Below are positions 8,047 through 17,392 of a stretch of DNA of 64,000 bases, one piece after another. Source of the DNA: Ramlibacter algicola (GTDB taxonomy: Bacteria; Pseudomonadota; Gammaproteobacteria; Burkholderiales; Burkholderiaceae_C). Below the pieces are notes generated by a model. It saw only the letters and a program-made list of their open reading frames with translations, was not told where the DNA came from and ran no database searches. The DNA is taken from contig NZ_JAEDAO010000001.1 in assembly GCF_016641735.1 (NCBI RefSeq), positions 4,134,520 to 4,198,519 on the forward strand, in the 5' to 3' direction. Position 1 is the stretch's first letter; the number at the start of each line of letters is the position of its first letter. Position numbers and translations under genes: made by a program.

Positions 8047-8777
8047 CGATAAGCCTCGGGATCGAGGCGCCGCATCTCGGCTTCGATGAAAGTTTCCACC
8101 TCGCGCATCAATTCTTCCGCATCGCGGCCGACGCTGGGGATCGGTTTGCCGATCACGACGTCGACGACGCCGGGCCGTTTGACGAACGCCTTGCGCGGCC
8201 AGACCTTGGCCGAACTGACGGCGATGGGGATCACCGGCGCGCCCGTCGCGACCGCGAGCCGCGTGCCGCCGGACTTGTAGTTGCCCTTCTGGCCGCGCGG
8301 GATGCGCGTGCCTTCGGGGAACATGATCACCCAGATGCCCTGCGCGAGCAGCCGCTTGCCCTGCTCCACGACCTTGTTGAAGGCCTGCGCGCGCTGGCGG
8401 CGGTCGATGTGGATCATGTCCATGCGGCCCATCGCCCAGCCGAAGAACGGGATGTAGATCAGCTCGCGCTTGAACACGTACGCCAGCGGGTGCGGCATCA
8501 GCGTGGGCATGAGGAAGGTCTCCAGCGTCGACTGGTGCTTGACCAGCAGGATCGCCGGGCTGGTCTTGCCCTCCGGCAGGTTTTCCATGCCGTGCACGCG
8601 CACCTCGACGCCGCACAGCAGCTTGAGCGCGTCGATCTGCCAGCCCAGCCAGCGGGCGGCCTTCCAGTACATCTGCTCGCCGTTGGACCACAGCGAGGAC
8701 GTCACCATCCAGATGCCCCAGGGCACCACCGTCACGAGCATCCACAGCCCGTGCAGGATCGAGCGCAGCATGGCCAT
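8043..8777 (-). CDS. plsC: 1-acyl-sn-glycerol-3-phosphate acyltransferase
   Basis: A 244-residue membrane acyltransferase that adds the second acyl chain to lysophosphatidic acid in phospholipid synthesis. An N-terminal hydrophobic helix (residues 8-28) is followed by the catalytic block KHQSTLETF and the substrate motif FPEGTRIPRG. The His box is H-x4-E rather than the textbook H-x4-D. The start is 4 bases below the gmhB stop. The final codons and TAG stop run into the inverted-repeat element at 7775-8046, so insertion of that element may have set the present C-terminus. The gmhB-plsC pairing is typical of this bacterial group. Confidence 0.93.
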   Translation of the reverse strand: MAMLRSILHGLWMLVTVVPWGIWMVTSSLWSNGEQMYWKAARWLGWQIDALKLLCGVEVRVHGMENLPEGKTSPAILLVKHQSTLETFLMPTLMPHPLAYVFKRELIYIPFFGWAMGRMDMIHIDRRQRAQAFNKVVEQGKRLLAQGIWVIMFPEGTRIPRGQKGNYKSGGTRLAVATGAPVIPIAVSSAKVWPRKAFVKRPGVVDVVIGKPIPSVGRDAEELMREVETFIEAEMRRLDPEAYR

Positions 8778-8781
8778 CGGG

Positions 8782-9360
8782 TCAGGCCTGCTGCTGATGC
8801 TGCGGCCGCGGCGCGGCGCGGCCGACGACGGCGTCCGCGAAGGCGGCGAGGTCCTCGTGCACCTGGGTGCCGGGCGGGAAGTCGTCGGGCAGCGGCTGCC
8901 CGCGCAGCGCGGCGCCCTTGCCGGTGAGCACCAGGTGCGGCTCGCAGCCGGCGGCGGCGCCGGCCCGCAGGTCCCGCACGCTGTCGCCCACGACCGGCAC
9001 GCCCTTGAGCTCGATGCCGAAGCGCTCGCCGATCTGCTCGAACAGGCCCGGCAGCGGCTTGCGGCAGTTGCACTTGTCGTCGTCGGTGTGGGGGCAATAG
9101 AACACCGCGTCGATGCGGCCGCCGTGCGCGGACAGCAGCTTGTGCATCTTGGCGTGCATGGCGTTGAGCGAGGCGACGTCGAACAGGCCGCGGCCCAGGC
9201 CCGACTGGTTGGACGCGATCACCACGTGGTAGCCGGCGTGGTTCAGGCGCGCGATGGCTTCCAGCGCACCCGGCAGCGGCTGCCACTCCTGCGGGGACTT
9301 GATGTAGTCGTCGCTGTCGGCATTGATCGTGCCGTCGCGGTCGAGGATGACGAGCTTCAT
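8782..9360 (-). CDS. gmhB: D-glycero-beta-D-manno-heptose 1,7-bisphosphate 7-phosphatase
   Basis: A 192-residue HAD phosphatase removing the C7 phosphate in ADP-heptose synthesis for the lipopolysaccharide core. The nucleophile motif DRDGTIN (D7, D9) opens the protein. The zinc-binding insert CPHTDDDKCNCRKP characteristic of GmhB is intact, and VVGDSVRDLRAG holds the late HAD acidic residues. It lies between glyS (7-base gap) and plsC (4-base gap), so one transcript is likely. Confidence 0.95.
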   Translation of the reverse strand: MKLVILDRDGTINADSDDYIKSPQEWQPLPGALEAIARLNHAGYHVVIASNQSGLGRGLFDVASLNAMHAKMHKLLSAHGGRIDAVFYCPHTDDDKCNCRKPLPGLFEQIGERFGIELKGVPVVGDSVRDLRAGAAAGCEPHLVLTGKGAALRGQPLPDDFPPGTQVHEDLAAFADAVVGRAAPRPQHQQQA

Positions 9361-9367
9361 CGCGCGC

Positions 9368-11479
9368 TCACTTCTCGACGGCCAGGCGCGACAGGTCGGC
9401 CACGCGGTTCATCGCGCCGTGCAGCGACGCGAGCAGGCCCAGGCGGTTGGCGCGCAGGTCGGCGTCTTCCGCGTTGACCATCACGTCGTCGAAGAATTTG
9501 TCGACCGGTGTGCGCAGGGCTGCCAGCGTCTGCAGCGACGCTGCGTAATCGCCGGCATCGAACTGCTGGCCCGCGCGCGGCGTGACGTCGCGCATCGCGG
9601 CATACAGCGCCTGCTCGGCGGGTTCGCGCAGCAGCGCGTCCTGCACCTGGGGCTGCACGCCCTCGGCCTTCTTCAGGATGTTGCCGATGCGCTTGTTGGC
9701 GGCGGCGAGCGCCGGCGCTTCCGGCAGGCTGGCGAATGCGCGGACGGCGGCGAGCCGGTCGGCGACGTCGCCCAGTTGCTGCGGCTTGAGCGCCAGCACG
9801 GCGTCCACTTCCTGCGCGCTGTAGCCCTGCTCGCGCAGCAGGCCGGCCAGGCGGTCGTCGATGAAGTCGGCGAGCTGCGCCGTGGTCTCGGGCCCGGCTT
9901 GCGGGAACAGCGCGAGCGCCTGCGCGGCAAGCTCGTTCAGCGCCAGCGGCAGCTGCTTTTCCATCAGCATGCGCACGACGCCCAGCGCATGGCGGCGCAG
10001 CGCGAACGGGTCCTTGTCGCCGGTGGGCAGCTGGCCGATGGCGAACAGGCCCGCCAGCGTCTCCAGCTTGTCGGCCAGGGCCACGGCGATGCCGAGGTCG
10101 TTGCGCGGGAGCGCGTCGCCGGCGAAGCGGGGACGGTAGTGGTCCTCGATCGCGATCGCGACGTCCTCGCCCAGGCCGTCGTGGCGCGCGTAGTAGCCGC
10201 CCATCACGCCTTGCAGTTCGGGGAACTCGCCGACCATGTCGGTCAGCAGGTCGGCTTTCGCCAGGCGGGCCGCCAAGTCGGCCTGGTGCGCGAGCTGGTC
10301 GCTGCCCAGCTGGGCGCCGATGACCTTCGCCAAAGCGCGCACGCGCTCGATGCGCTCGCCCTGCGTGCCCAGCTTGTTGTGGTACACGACCTTCGCCAGG
10401 CCGGCGACGCGCGACTCGAGCGGCTTCTTGCGGTCCTGGTCGAAGAAGAACTTGGCGTCGGCCAGCCGCGGGCGCACCACGCGCTCGTTGCCACCGATCA
10501 CCGCACTCGGGTCCTGCGGGCGGATGTTGCTGACCACCAGGAACTTGTTGGTCAGCTTGCCGGCGGTGTCCAGCAGCGGGAAGTACTTCTGGTTGGCCTT
10601 CATCGTGAGGATGAGGCATTCCTGCGGCACCTCGAGGAACTCGGCTTCGAAGGTGCACGTGAGCACGTTCGGGCGCTCGACCAGCGCGGTGACTTCGTCG
10701 AGCAGGGCGTCGTCCTCGATCGGCGTCGCGCCACCGCCGACGGCCTGCGCCGCCGCCTGCAGCTGGCGCTGGATGTCGGCGCGACGCTCGGCGAAGCTGG
10801 CGATGACCGCGCCTTGCTCGCGCAGCGTCGCGGCGTAGCTGTCGGCATCGGGAATCTCCACCGTCGGCGACTTCGCTTCGAAGCGGTGGCCGTGCGTGGT
10901 GCGCCCGGCCTGCAGCCCCAGCGCCTGCAGCGGCACGATGTCATTGCCGTGCAGCGCCACCAAGCCGTGCGCGGGGCGCACGAACTTCACGTCGGTCCAG
11001 CCGTCGGCCAGCTGGTAGGTCATGACCTTGGGGATCGGCAGCTTGGCGATGGCGTCGGCGAACGCCTTCTGCAGGCCGTCCGCGAGGGTGACGCCTTGCT
11101 GCGTGCTGTCCAGGAACAGCGCTTCGGCCTTGCCGTCCATGGCGCGGCGCAATTGCGGCACCACGGACGCATCGGCGCCCAATGCCTGCAGCTTCTTCAA
11201 CAGCGCGGGCGTCGGCTGGCCGTCGGCGCCCAGGCCCACGGTGGCGGGCATCAGCTTGTGCGACACCGCCTTGTCGGCGGCTTGGGCGCGCACGGCCTGC
11301 ACGAGCACGCCCAGGCGGCGCGGCGACGCGAAGGCTTCGAACGCCGTGGCCGGTTCGGCCAGCCCTTGGGCCGCGAGGGAAGACGCGACGCCACCGGCGA
11401 AAGCCTCGCCCAGCTTCTTCAATGCCTTGGGCGGCAGTTCCTCGACGAAGAGTTCGACGAGCAGGTTTTTGCTGGCCAT
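9368..11479 (-). CDS. glyS: Glycyl-tRNA synthetase beta subunit
   Basis: A 703-residue beta subunit of the tetrameric alpha2beta2 glycyl-tRNA synthetase, which handles tRNA recognition. It begins MASKNLLVELFVEELPPKAL, the standard GlyS N-terminus, and includes the central HD-like block and a C-terminal anticodon-binding-like domain (FDAGDYAASLQTLAALRTPV..FFDDVMVNAED). The much longer open frame upstream runs through glyQ in another register and is not translated. It follows glyQ by 2 bases. Confidence 0.97.
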   Translation of the reverse strand: MASKNLLVELFVEELPPKALKKLGEAFAGGVASSLAAQGLAEPATAFEAFASPRRLGVLVQAVRAQAADKAVSHKLMPATVGLGADGQPTPALLKKLQALGADASVVPQLRRAMDGKAEALFLDSTQQGVTLADGLQKAFADAIAKLPIPKVMTYQLADGWTDVKFVRPAHGLVALHGNDIVPLQALGLQAGRTTHGHRFEAKSPTVEIPDADSYAATLREQGAVIASFAERRADIQRQLQAAAQAVGGGATPIEDDALLDEVTALVERPNVLTCTFEAEFLEVPQECLILTMKANQKYFPLLDTAGKLTNKFLVVSNIRPQDPSAVIGGNERVVRPRLADAKFFFDQDRKKPLESRVAGLAKVVYHNKLGTQGERIERVRALAKVIGAQLGSDQLAHQADLAARLAKADLLTDMVGEFPELQGVMGGYYARHDGLGEDVAIAIEDHYRPRFAGDALPRNDLGIAVALADKLETLAGLFAIGQLPTGDKDPFALRRHALGVVRMLMEKQLPLALNELAAQALALFPQAGPETTAQLADFIDDRLAGLLREQGYSAQEVDAVLALKPQQLGDVADRLAAVRAFASLPEAPALAAANKRIGNILKKAEGVQPQVQDALLREPAEQALYAAMRDVTPRAGQQFDAGDYAASLQTLAALRTPVDKFFDDVMVNAEDADLRANRLGLLASLHGAMNRVADLSRLAVEK

Positions 11480-11481
11480 GC

Positions 11482-12387
11482 TCACGCCGCCTTCTTCTGC
11501 AGTTGCGCGACCCACTCCCGGGGCGCCATGGGGAAGCCGAGGCGTTCGCGGCTGTCGAAATAACTCTGGGCCACGCTGCGGGCCAGGTTGCGGATGCGGC
11601 CGATGTACGCCGCCCGCTCGGTGACGCTGATCGCGCCGCGCGCGTCCAGCAGGTTGAACGTGTGCGCCGCCTTGAGCACCTGCTCGTACGCGGGCAGCGC
11701 GAGCTGCTGCTCCATCAGGTGCCTGGCCTGCTTCTCGTGCGCCGAGAACGCGGTGAACAGGAAGTCTGCGTCGCTGTGCTCGAAGTTGTACGTGGACTGT
11801 TCGACTTCGTTCTGCTTGTAGACGTCGCCATAGGACAGGCCTTCGGTCCAGGTCAGGTCGTAGACGTTGTCCACGCCCTGCAGGTACATGGCCAGCCGCT
11901 CGAGGCCGTACGTGATCTCGCCGGTGATCGGCTTGCAGTCGATGCCGCCGACCTGCTGGAAGTAGGTGAACTGCGTCACTTCCATGCCGTTGAGCCAGAC
12001 CTCCCAGCCCAGGCCCCACGCGCCGAGCGTCGGGTTCTCCCAGTCGTCCTCGACGAAGCGGATGTCGTTCTTCTTCAGGTCGAAGCCCAGGGCTTCCAGC
12101 GAGCCGAGGTACAGCTCCAGGATGTTGGCCGGCGCGGGCTTGAGCACCACCTGGTACTGGTAGTAGTGCTGCAGGCGGTTCGGGTTCTCGCCGTAGCGGC
12201 CGTCCTTGGGGCGGCGGCTCGGTTGCACGTACGCCGCCTTCCAGGGCTCGGGGCCGATGGCGCGCAGGAAGGTGGCGGTGTGCGACGTGCCGGCGCCCAC
12301 TTCCATGTCGTACGGCTGCAGCAGGGCGCAGCCCTGGGCGTCCCAGTACGCCTGCAGCTTGAGGATGATTTGCTGGAAGGAGAGCAT
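11482..12387 (-). CDS. glyQ: Glycyl-tRNA synthetase alpha subunit
   Basis: A 301-residue catalytic class II synthetase alpha subunit (E. coli 303). The start at [20 protein letters not shown] is the conserved one; an upstream in-frame ATG would add an unlikely 21 residues overlapping lnt. Recognisable blocks include [39 protein letters not shown] and the C-terminal [11 protein letters not shown]. It is co-transcribed with glyS (2-base gap) and follows lnt. Confidence 0.97.
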   Translation of the reverse strand: MLSFQQIILKLQAYWDAQGCALLQPYDMEVGAGTSHTATFLRAIGPEPWKAAYVQPSRRPKDGRYGENPNRLQHYYQYQVVLKPAPANILELYLGSLEALGFDLKKNDIRFVEDDWENPTLGAWGLGWEVWLNGMEVTQFTYFQQVGGIDCKPITGEITYGLERLAMYLQGVDNVYDLTWTEGLSYGDVYKQNEVEQSTYNFEHSDADFLFTAFSAHEKQARHLMEQQLALPAYEQVLKAAHTFNLLDARGAISVTERAAYIGRIRNLARSVAQSYFDSRERLGFPMAPREWVAQLQKKAA

Positions 12388-12397
12388 TGGCCCGATT

Positions 12398-13936
12398 TTA
12401 CGGGCGCGCCCCTCGCCGCCAGCGCCACAGCGCTCCCAAAACAGGAGCAAGGCCGATCGCCCACAGCGGCCACAGGCCGAAGCGCGACGCCCACCAGGCG
12501 AAAGGCGTCGTGCCGCTGCGGCCCTGCACCTCGCCGGTGAGCACGGCGCGCGTGAAGCGCGGCAGCACCTGGGCGACCCTGGCCCGGTGGTCGACGATGG
12601 CCGTCGCGCCCGTGTTGGTGGCGCGGACGACGGGGCGGTCGAACTCCAGCGCGCGCATGCGGCTGATGTGCAGGTGCTGGTCGATCGCCACCGAGTCGCC
12701 GAACCAGCCGATGTTGCTCACGTTGACGAACACCGTCGGCGCGCGATTCGCATCGACAAAGCGCGCCGCCAGCTCTTCCCCGAACAGGTCCTCGTAGCAG
12801 ACGTTGGGCGCGAGCCGTTGGCCCTGCCACTCGAAGGACGGCTGCCCAACGGCTCCGCGGTTGAAGTCGCCCAGCGGGATGTTCATCAGGTCGGTGAACC
12901 AGCGGAACAGCGGCGGGATGAACTCGCCGAAGGGCACCAGGTGGTGCTTGTCGAAGCGGTACGCGTCCCGGGCGCCCGGCTTGAGCCCCACGACCGAATT
13001 CGTGTAGCCCTGCTCGTAGCTGCCCAGCGGCATGCCGACCAGCGCCGCTTGTTCGCCCGACTGGAAGTGGCGCACGAGCGGCTCGAGGTAGCCGGGTGGC
13101 AGTTGCTGCGGCAGCAGCGGGATCGCCGTTTCCGGCGCCACGGTGAGACTGGCCCGGCTGGCGGTGAGCTGCTCGGCATACCAGGACAGCGCGAGCGGGA
13201 TCCCCGTGTTGCCCTGGAACTTCTCCTCCTGCGGGATGTTGCCCTGCAGGAGCGCGATCGACAGCGGGCGGCCTTCGTCCTGCCCGCCCGGCGGCTTCGC
13301 GGCCGCGAAGCCGGCCAGCGCCAGCGCCACGACGGGGCCGATCCAGCCTGCCCTCGCGCCGGCACGCGTGATCGCGACCACGACCTGCGCGCACACCAGC
13401 GCCGCCACGAAGCCGATGCCGAACGACCCCACCCAAGGGGCGAGCCCGGCAAGAGGGCCGTCGACGTGCGCGTAGCCGGCCGCGCCCCACGGGAAGCCGG
13501 TGAACCAGCGGGCCCGCAGCAGCTCGGCCAGCGTCCACAGCGCCGCGAACGACAGCGCGCCCCACCACGCGCCTTGCGGCGCCAGCCAGCGCTGCAAACC
13601 GGCGGCCACGGCGTAGTAGCAGGCGAGGAATGCCGCCAGCGCGAACACCGCCAAGGCGGCCAGCGGCGCCGGCAGGCCGCCGTAGGAGTGCATGGAGATG
13701 TAGAGCCACCAGAAGGTGCCGCACAGCCACGCGGTGGTGAACACCCAGCCGGCGAGGGCCGCGCGCCGCCAGGTCGGCGCCCGCTGCACGAGCCCGGCGA
13801 GGACCGCCAACGCGGCGAGTTGCAGCCACCAGGCCGGCTGCCCGCTGCCGGGCAGTGCGAGCGACGCCGCATGCGCGAGCCCCGCCACGGCGGCCATCGC
13901 GAACGGGACCAGCGACGCGAGCGGGCGGCGCTTCAC
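12398..13936 (-). CDS. lnt: Apolipoprotein N-acyltransferase
   Basis: A 512-residue inner-membrane enzyme that adds the third acyl chain to lipoproteins. Multiple membrane helices occupy about residues 10-210, followed by a periplasmic nitrilase-type domain. The catalytic triad is visible as E269 (VAPETAIP), K330 ([11 protein letters not shown]) and C380 (PNVCYEDLF), close to E. coli E267/K335/C387. The start ATG overlaps the corC stop (13933-13936), the usual corC-lnt coupling. The last hydrophobic segment precedes an Arg-rich tail. Confidence 0.96.
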   Translation of the reverse strand: MKRRPLASLVPFAMAAVAGLAHAASLALPGSGQPAWWLQLAALAVLAGLVQRAPTWRRAALAGWVFTTAWLCGTFWWLYISMHSYGGLPAPLAALAVFALAAFLACYYAVAAGLQRWLAPQGAWWGALSFAALWTLAELLRARWFTGFPWGAAGYAHVDGPLAGLAPWVGSFGIGFVAALVCAQVVVAITRAGARAGWIGPVVALALAGFAAAKPPGGQDEGRPLSIALLQGNIPQEEKFQGNTGIPLALSWYAEQLTASRASLTVAPETAIPLLPQQLPPGYLEPLVRHFQSGEQAALVGMPLGSYEQGYTNSVVGLKPGARDAYRFDKHHLVPFGEFIPPLFRWFTDLMNIPLGDFNRGAVGQPSFEWQGQRLAPNVCYEDLFGEELAARFVDANRAPTVFVNVSNIGWFGDSVAIDQHLHISRMRALEFDRPVVRATNTGATAIVDHRARVAQVLPRFTRAVLTGEVQGRSGTTPFAWWASRFGLWPLWAIGLAPVLGALWRWRRGARP

Positions 13937-14817
13937 CCGGTGTTGTCGTCGCTGGGCGTGGACGAGACCTTGAACCAGCGCACCGCGCCACCCTTGGTGT
14001 GCAGCACGACGAAGTCCAGGCCGGCGAGCGTCAGGCGCTCGCCGCGCTTGGGCACGTGGCCCATCGCATGCGCGATCAGGCCGCCGATGGTTTCGAAGCG
14101 ATGGTCGCCGTCATTGCCGGAGGCCAGGTCCGGCGCAAGGCGGACATGGAAGAACTCGTCGACGCGCTCGACGCTGGTGTCGCCGCTCACGCGGTAGGTG
14201 CGGTCTGCCAGGGCGAAGATGTCGCCCTCCTCCTCGGCGATGTCGAATTCATCCTCGATCTCGCCGACGATCTGCTCCAGCACGTCCTCGATGGTGATCA
14301 GGCCAGCGATGCGGCCGAATTCGTCGACCACCATCGCCAGGTGGTTGCGGGTGCCGCGGAAGTCGCGCAGCAGGTCGTTCAGTCCCTTGCTCTCGGGGAC
14401 GAACACCGCCGGCCGCAGCAGCGCGCGGATGTTCAGCTCCGGCGCCCGCTGCAGCTTCAGCAGGTCCTTGGCCATCAGCATGCCGATGATGTTCTCGCGA
14501 TCGCCCTCGTAGACGGGGAAACGCGAGTGCGCGGTCTGGATGACGACGTGCAGGATCTCGTCGTAGGGCGCCTCGATGTCGATCAGGTCCATCCGCGGCG
14601 CGGCCACCATCACGTCGCCGGCGCTGAGGTCCGCCATGCGGATCACGCCCTCGAGCATCACGCGGGAGTCGGCCCCGATGATGTCGTTGTCTTCGGCCTC
14701 GGCCAGGGTCTCGATCAGCTCGTCGCGCGAATCCGGTCCTGGATGGATGAACTCGGCGACCTTCTGCAGGAACGTGCGGCGGTCTTCCTTCTCGCGCGCA
14801 GGGTGGGGGTCGGACAC
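13933..14817 (-). CDS. corC: CorC/HlyC-type CBS-domain protein
   Basis: A 294-residue soluble protein with two CBS domains (about residues 60-190; VMVAAPRMDLIDIEAPYDEI and VDEFGRIAGLITIEDVLEQI) and a C-terminal transporter-associated CorC_HlyC domain (GDTSVERVDEFFHV...). Linked to divalent cation efflux/homeostasis and always next to lnt in many proteobacteria. It has no membrane domain, as expected of CorC itself rather than the larger CNNM-like proteins. It overlaps lnt by 4 bases and is the first gene of the corC-to-ygjP run. Confidence 0.93.
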   Translation of the reverse strand: MSDPHPAREKEDRRTFLQKVAEFIHPGPDSRDELIETLAEAEDNDIIGADSRVMLEGVIRMADLSAGDVMVAAPRMDLIDIEAPYDEILHVVIQTAHSRFPVYEGDRENIIGMLMAKDLLKLQRAPELNIRALLRPAVFVPESKGLNDLLRDFRGTRNHLAMVVDEFGRIAGLITIEDVLEQIVGEIEDEFDIAEEEGDIFALADRTYRVSGDTSVERVDEFFHVRLAPDLASGNDGDHRFETIGGLIAHAMGHVPKRGERLTLAGLDFVVLHTKGGAVRWFKVSSTPSDDNTG

Positions 14818-14878
14818 AGCCTTGTTAGCAGGACGTGCGGTGGTTGGGGGACGTCAAGGATAGCGGAATCGCATGGCG

Positions 14879-14893
14879 CGGCCCCGGGGGCCG
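14879..14893 (-). terminator. GC-rich hairpin after the GNAT gene
   Basis: CGGCCCC (14879-14885) and GGGGCCG (14887-14893) can form a 7-bp stem immediately downstream of the GNAT stop on the minus strand. No T-run follows, so it is at best a weak or Rho-aided terminator separating it from corC. Confidence 0.25.
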
Positions 14894-14906
14894 TCCCTCG
14901 TGCGGT

Positions 14907-15563
14907 TCAGCTGCCCGACTTGTGGCGGCCCTCGCGGACGCCCTGCCGCGTTTCCTGCACCGCCGCGAGGAAGTCCCAGAAGCTCTTGACCTGCTGCTTG
15001 AGCTGGTAGTCCGTACGCGCGAAACGCTCGACGACGAGCTCGCTCATCCGCGTGTCCAACGTCGCCGGCGGCAGGCGCAGGTGCGCTTCGGTTTCGCTGC
15101 CGAAGCGCTCCGTCGTGGCACCGGCGCGGCGCGCGATCTTCAGCATCGCCGTGTTCTCGGACAGCGCGTGGATGAACAGCAGCTCCACGCCTTCGTTGCG
15201 GGCGTGGACCACGGCGCGCTCGAACAGCCGCGAGCCGTAGCCCCGCCCGCGCGCCTTGGCCAGCACCGAGACGCCGAACTCCGCGCACTGGCTGGCGTTG
15301 GGATCGCGCGAGTACGCCAGGTGCGCCATGGCGATCAGCTCGAGCTTGCGGTTGTAGATGCCGAAGATATCGTCGTGCTCGAAGTCGAGCTCGCCGACGT
15401 AGCGCTCGATCTGCTCGTCGGTGGCGTTGTAGCCAAAGCGCAGGTACCGGTCGTCCGCGTCGAGCGCCTCCAGGTGCCGCAGGATGCGGCCGCGGTGGGC
15501 CGGCCCCAGCGAGCGGATCGGCACCAGGACGGGTGGCGCGCGGGTGTCGCGGTCGGCAGTCAT
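14907..15563 (-). CDS. GNAT-family N-acetyltransferase
   Basis: A 218-residue protein with a central GNAT fold. The acetyl-CoA-binding loop is ARGRGYGSRLFERAVVHARN (R/Q-x-x-G-x-G/A motif) and the preceding strand is CAEFGVSVLA. An N-terminal segment (RYLRFGYNATDEQIERYVGELDF) matches the substrate-side region of stand-alone bacterial GNATs found near metabolic genes. A C-terminal helical extension (residues about 180-218) is unusual but has no motif I recognise. An in-frame upstream ATG at 15620 would add 19 residues; neither start has a strong ribosome site. The substrate is unknown. Confidence 0.8.
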   Translation of the reverse strand: MTADRDTRAPPVLVPIRSLGPAHRGRILRHLEALDADDRYLRFGYNATDEQIERYVGELDFEHDDIFGIYNRKLELIAMAHLAYSRDPNASQCAEFGVSVLAKARGRGYGSRLFERAVVHARNEGVELLFIHALSENTAMLKIARRAGATTERFGSETEAHLRLPPATLDTRMSELVVERFARTDYQLKQQVKSFWDFLAAVQETRQGVREGRHKSGS

Positions 15564-15650
15564 GCCGGCAATGTATGGGTTTTCGCCAGGGAGGACGCTC
15601 CAGCGGAGCGCCGGCACCATCGGCCGCCGGGTGAGTGCTTGCTCACGCGC

Positions 15651-16133
15651 TCACACCGGCATGGCCGTGGTCGCCTTCACACGGTCGAGCACGAAGCTGG
15701 TCTTGCAGTCCTGCACGCTGGGGTGCTTGAGCAGCGTGTCCATGACGAAGCGGCTGTAGTGGGCCATGTCCTCGACGACCACGCGCAGCAGGAAGTCCAT
15801 CTCGCCGGTCAGCGCGTCGCACTCGACCACCTCCGGCCAGCTCTGCACGCTGGTGCGGAAGGCGTCCATCGGGGTGCGCTTGTGGTGCTCGGTGTGCTTC
15901 TCCAGCCGGACATTGATGTAGGCCGTCAGCCCCAGGCCCACCGACTCCGGCCGCACCAGCGCCACGTAGCGGTCGATGATGCCGGCCTCCTCCATCCGCT
16001 TGACCCGGCGCAGCACGGCGCTGGGGGACAGGCCCACCTGGCCGCCGACCACGTCGTAGGTCTCCCGGCCGTTGCCCTGCAGCGCGCGCAGGATCGCCCG
16101 GTCGAGCTTGTCGAGTGCGGCGGCATCGGGCAT
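15651..16133 (-). CDS. Lrp/AsnC-family transcriptional regulator
   Basis: A 160-residue Lrp-type regulator: N-terminal helix-turn-helix (LDRAILRALQGNG...VGGQVGLSPSAVLRRVKRM) and C-terminal ligand-binding RAM domain (VVECDALTGEMDFLLRVVVE). ATG 16133 is preferred over an in-frame TTG at 16154. It is transcribed divergently from hpd and shares a 107-base intergenic region with a palindrome, so it probably controls hpd, perhaps in response to an aromatic amino acid. Effector identity is inference. Confidence 0.88.
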   Translation of the reverse strand: MPDAAALDKLDRAILRALQGNGRETYDVVGGQVGLSPSAVLRRVKRMEEAGIIDRYVALVRPESVGLGLTAYINVRLEKHTEHHKRTPMDAFRTSVQSWPEVVECDALTGEMDFLLRVVVEDMAHYSRFVMDTLLKHPSVQDCKTSFVLDRVKATTAMPV

Positions 16134-16146
16134 GGACGCAAGTTTA

Positions 16147-16162
16147 TTGAGCAATTGCTGAA
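16147..16162. promoter_or_regulatory. Candidate Lrp operator between lrp-like gene and hpd
   Basis: AGCAATTGCT (16150-16159) is a perfect 10-bp palindrome. It extends with one mismatched pair to TTGAGCAATTGCTGAA (16147-16162), similar in form to TTGA...TCAA Lrp-family sites. It lies just upstream of the regulator start and 78 bases upstream of hpd. Confidence 0.45.
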
Positions 16163-16240
16163 TTCCAAGCCGATCTCAGGCGGAAAACTGCGCGCGCACG
16201 ACGCTACAGTGCCCGATTCGCTTGCCGCAGGAGACCCACG

Positions 16241-17377
16241 ATGACCGCCCCCGAAACCAAGACCGTCGAACGCACCTGGGACAACCCGATGGGGACCGAC
16301 GGCTTCGAGTTCATCGAATACGCGGCGCCGGACCCGAAGGCGATGGGCGAGCTGTTCGAGCGCATGGGGTTCAAGCCGATCGCCAAGCACCGGCACAAGG
16401 ACGTGGTGCTGTACCGGCAAGGCGGCATCAACTTCATCATCAACGCCGAACCGGATTCGTTCGCGCAGCGTTTCGCACGCCTGCACGGCCCGAGCATCTG
16501 CGCGATCGCGTTCCGCGTGCAGGACGCGAAGGCGGCTTACGAACGCGCGATCTCGCTGGGCGCGTGGGGCTATGCGGGCCAGGCCGGCCCCGGTGAATTG
16601 AACATCCCGGCGATCAAGGGCATCGGCGACAGCCTGATCTACCTGGTGGACCGCTGGCGCGGCAAGAACGGGGCGAACGAAGGCGACATCGGCAACATCG
16701 GCTTCTACGACGTCGATTTCGAGCCCCTGCCCGGCGTCGCCGGCGCCGGCGCGCTGGATCCCATGGGCTACGGCCTCACCTACATCGACCACCTGACGCA
16801 CAACGTGCACCGCGGCCGCATGGCGGAATGGTCGGAGTTCTACGAGCGCCTGTTCAACTTCCGCGAGATCCGCTACTTCGACATCGAGGGCCAGGCCACC
16901 GGCGTCAAGAGCAAGGCGATGACCAGCCCCTGCGGAAAGATCCGCATCCCGATCAACGAGGAAGGCAACGAGAAGTCCGGGCAGATCCAGGAGTACCTGG
17001 ACAAGTACCGCGGCGAGGGCATCCAGCACATCGCGCTGGGATCGATCAACCTGTACGACACCGTCGACTCGCTGCAGATGGCCGGCGTGAAGCTGCTGTC
17101 GACCAGCGAGACGTACTACGAGTTGCTGCCCAAGCGGATCCCGAACCTGCAGGAGGATGTCGAGGCGCTGCAGCAGCGCAACATCCTGGTCGACGGCCAG
17201 CCGGGCGAGCTGCTGCTGCAGATCTTCAGCGAGAACCAGCTCGGGCCGATCTTCTTCGAGTTCATCCAGCGCAAGGGCAACGACGGCTTCGGCGAAGGCA
17301 ACTTCAAGGCGCTGTTCGAGACCATGGAGCTGGACCAGATGCGCCGCGGCGTGCTGCCGGCCAAGCAGCCCGCGTGA
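16241..17377 (+). CDS. hpd: 4-hydroxyphenylpyruvate dioxygenase
   Basis: A 378-residue non-haem iron dioxygenase converting 4-hydroxyphenylpyruvate to homogentisate in tyrosine degradation. It has two vicinal-oxygen-chelate domains. Fe(II) ligands are visible as H184 (YIDHLTHNV), H263 (IQHIALGS) and E340 (IFFEFIQRKGNDGFGEGNF). The C-terminal gating region is intact. A GCAGGAGA ribosome site precedes the ATG. It is divergent from the Lrp-type gene and converges with the Crp/Fnr gene, with only 15 bases between stops. The homogentisate dioxygenase gene is not in this window. Confidence 0.96.
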   Translation: MTAPETKTVERTWDNPMGTDGFEFIEYAAPDPKAMGELFERMGFKPIAKHRHKDVVLYRQGGINFIINAEPDSFAQRFARLHGPSICAIAFRVQDAKAAYERAISLGAWGYAGQAGPGELNIPAIKGIGDSLIYLVDRWRGKNGANEGDIGNIGFYDVDFEPLPGVAGAGALDPMGYGLTYIDHLTHNVHRGRMAEWSEFYERLFNFREIRYFDIEGQATGVKSKAMTSPCGKIRIPINEEGNEKSGQIQEYLDKYRGEGIQHIALGSINLYDTVDSLQMAGVKLLSTSETYYELLPKRIPNLQEDVEALQQRNILVDGQPGELLLQIFSENQLGPIFFEFIQRKGNDGFGEGNFKALFETMELDQMRRGVLPAKQPA

Positions 17378-17392
17378 GCGGGCCACGGCGGT

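Noticed and set aside
8043-8777. PlsC inactivation because of the H-x4-E in place of H-x4-D
   Set aside because: KHQSTLETF-type His boxes are common in related beta-proteobacterial acyltransferases and the FPEGTR motif is intact, so the enzyme is probably active.
11480-12019. A longer glyS start overlapping glyQ
   Set aside because: The upstream in-frame stretch is the glyQ gene in another register; the family start MASKNLLVELF is at 11479.
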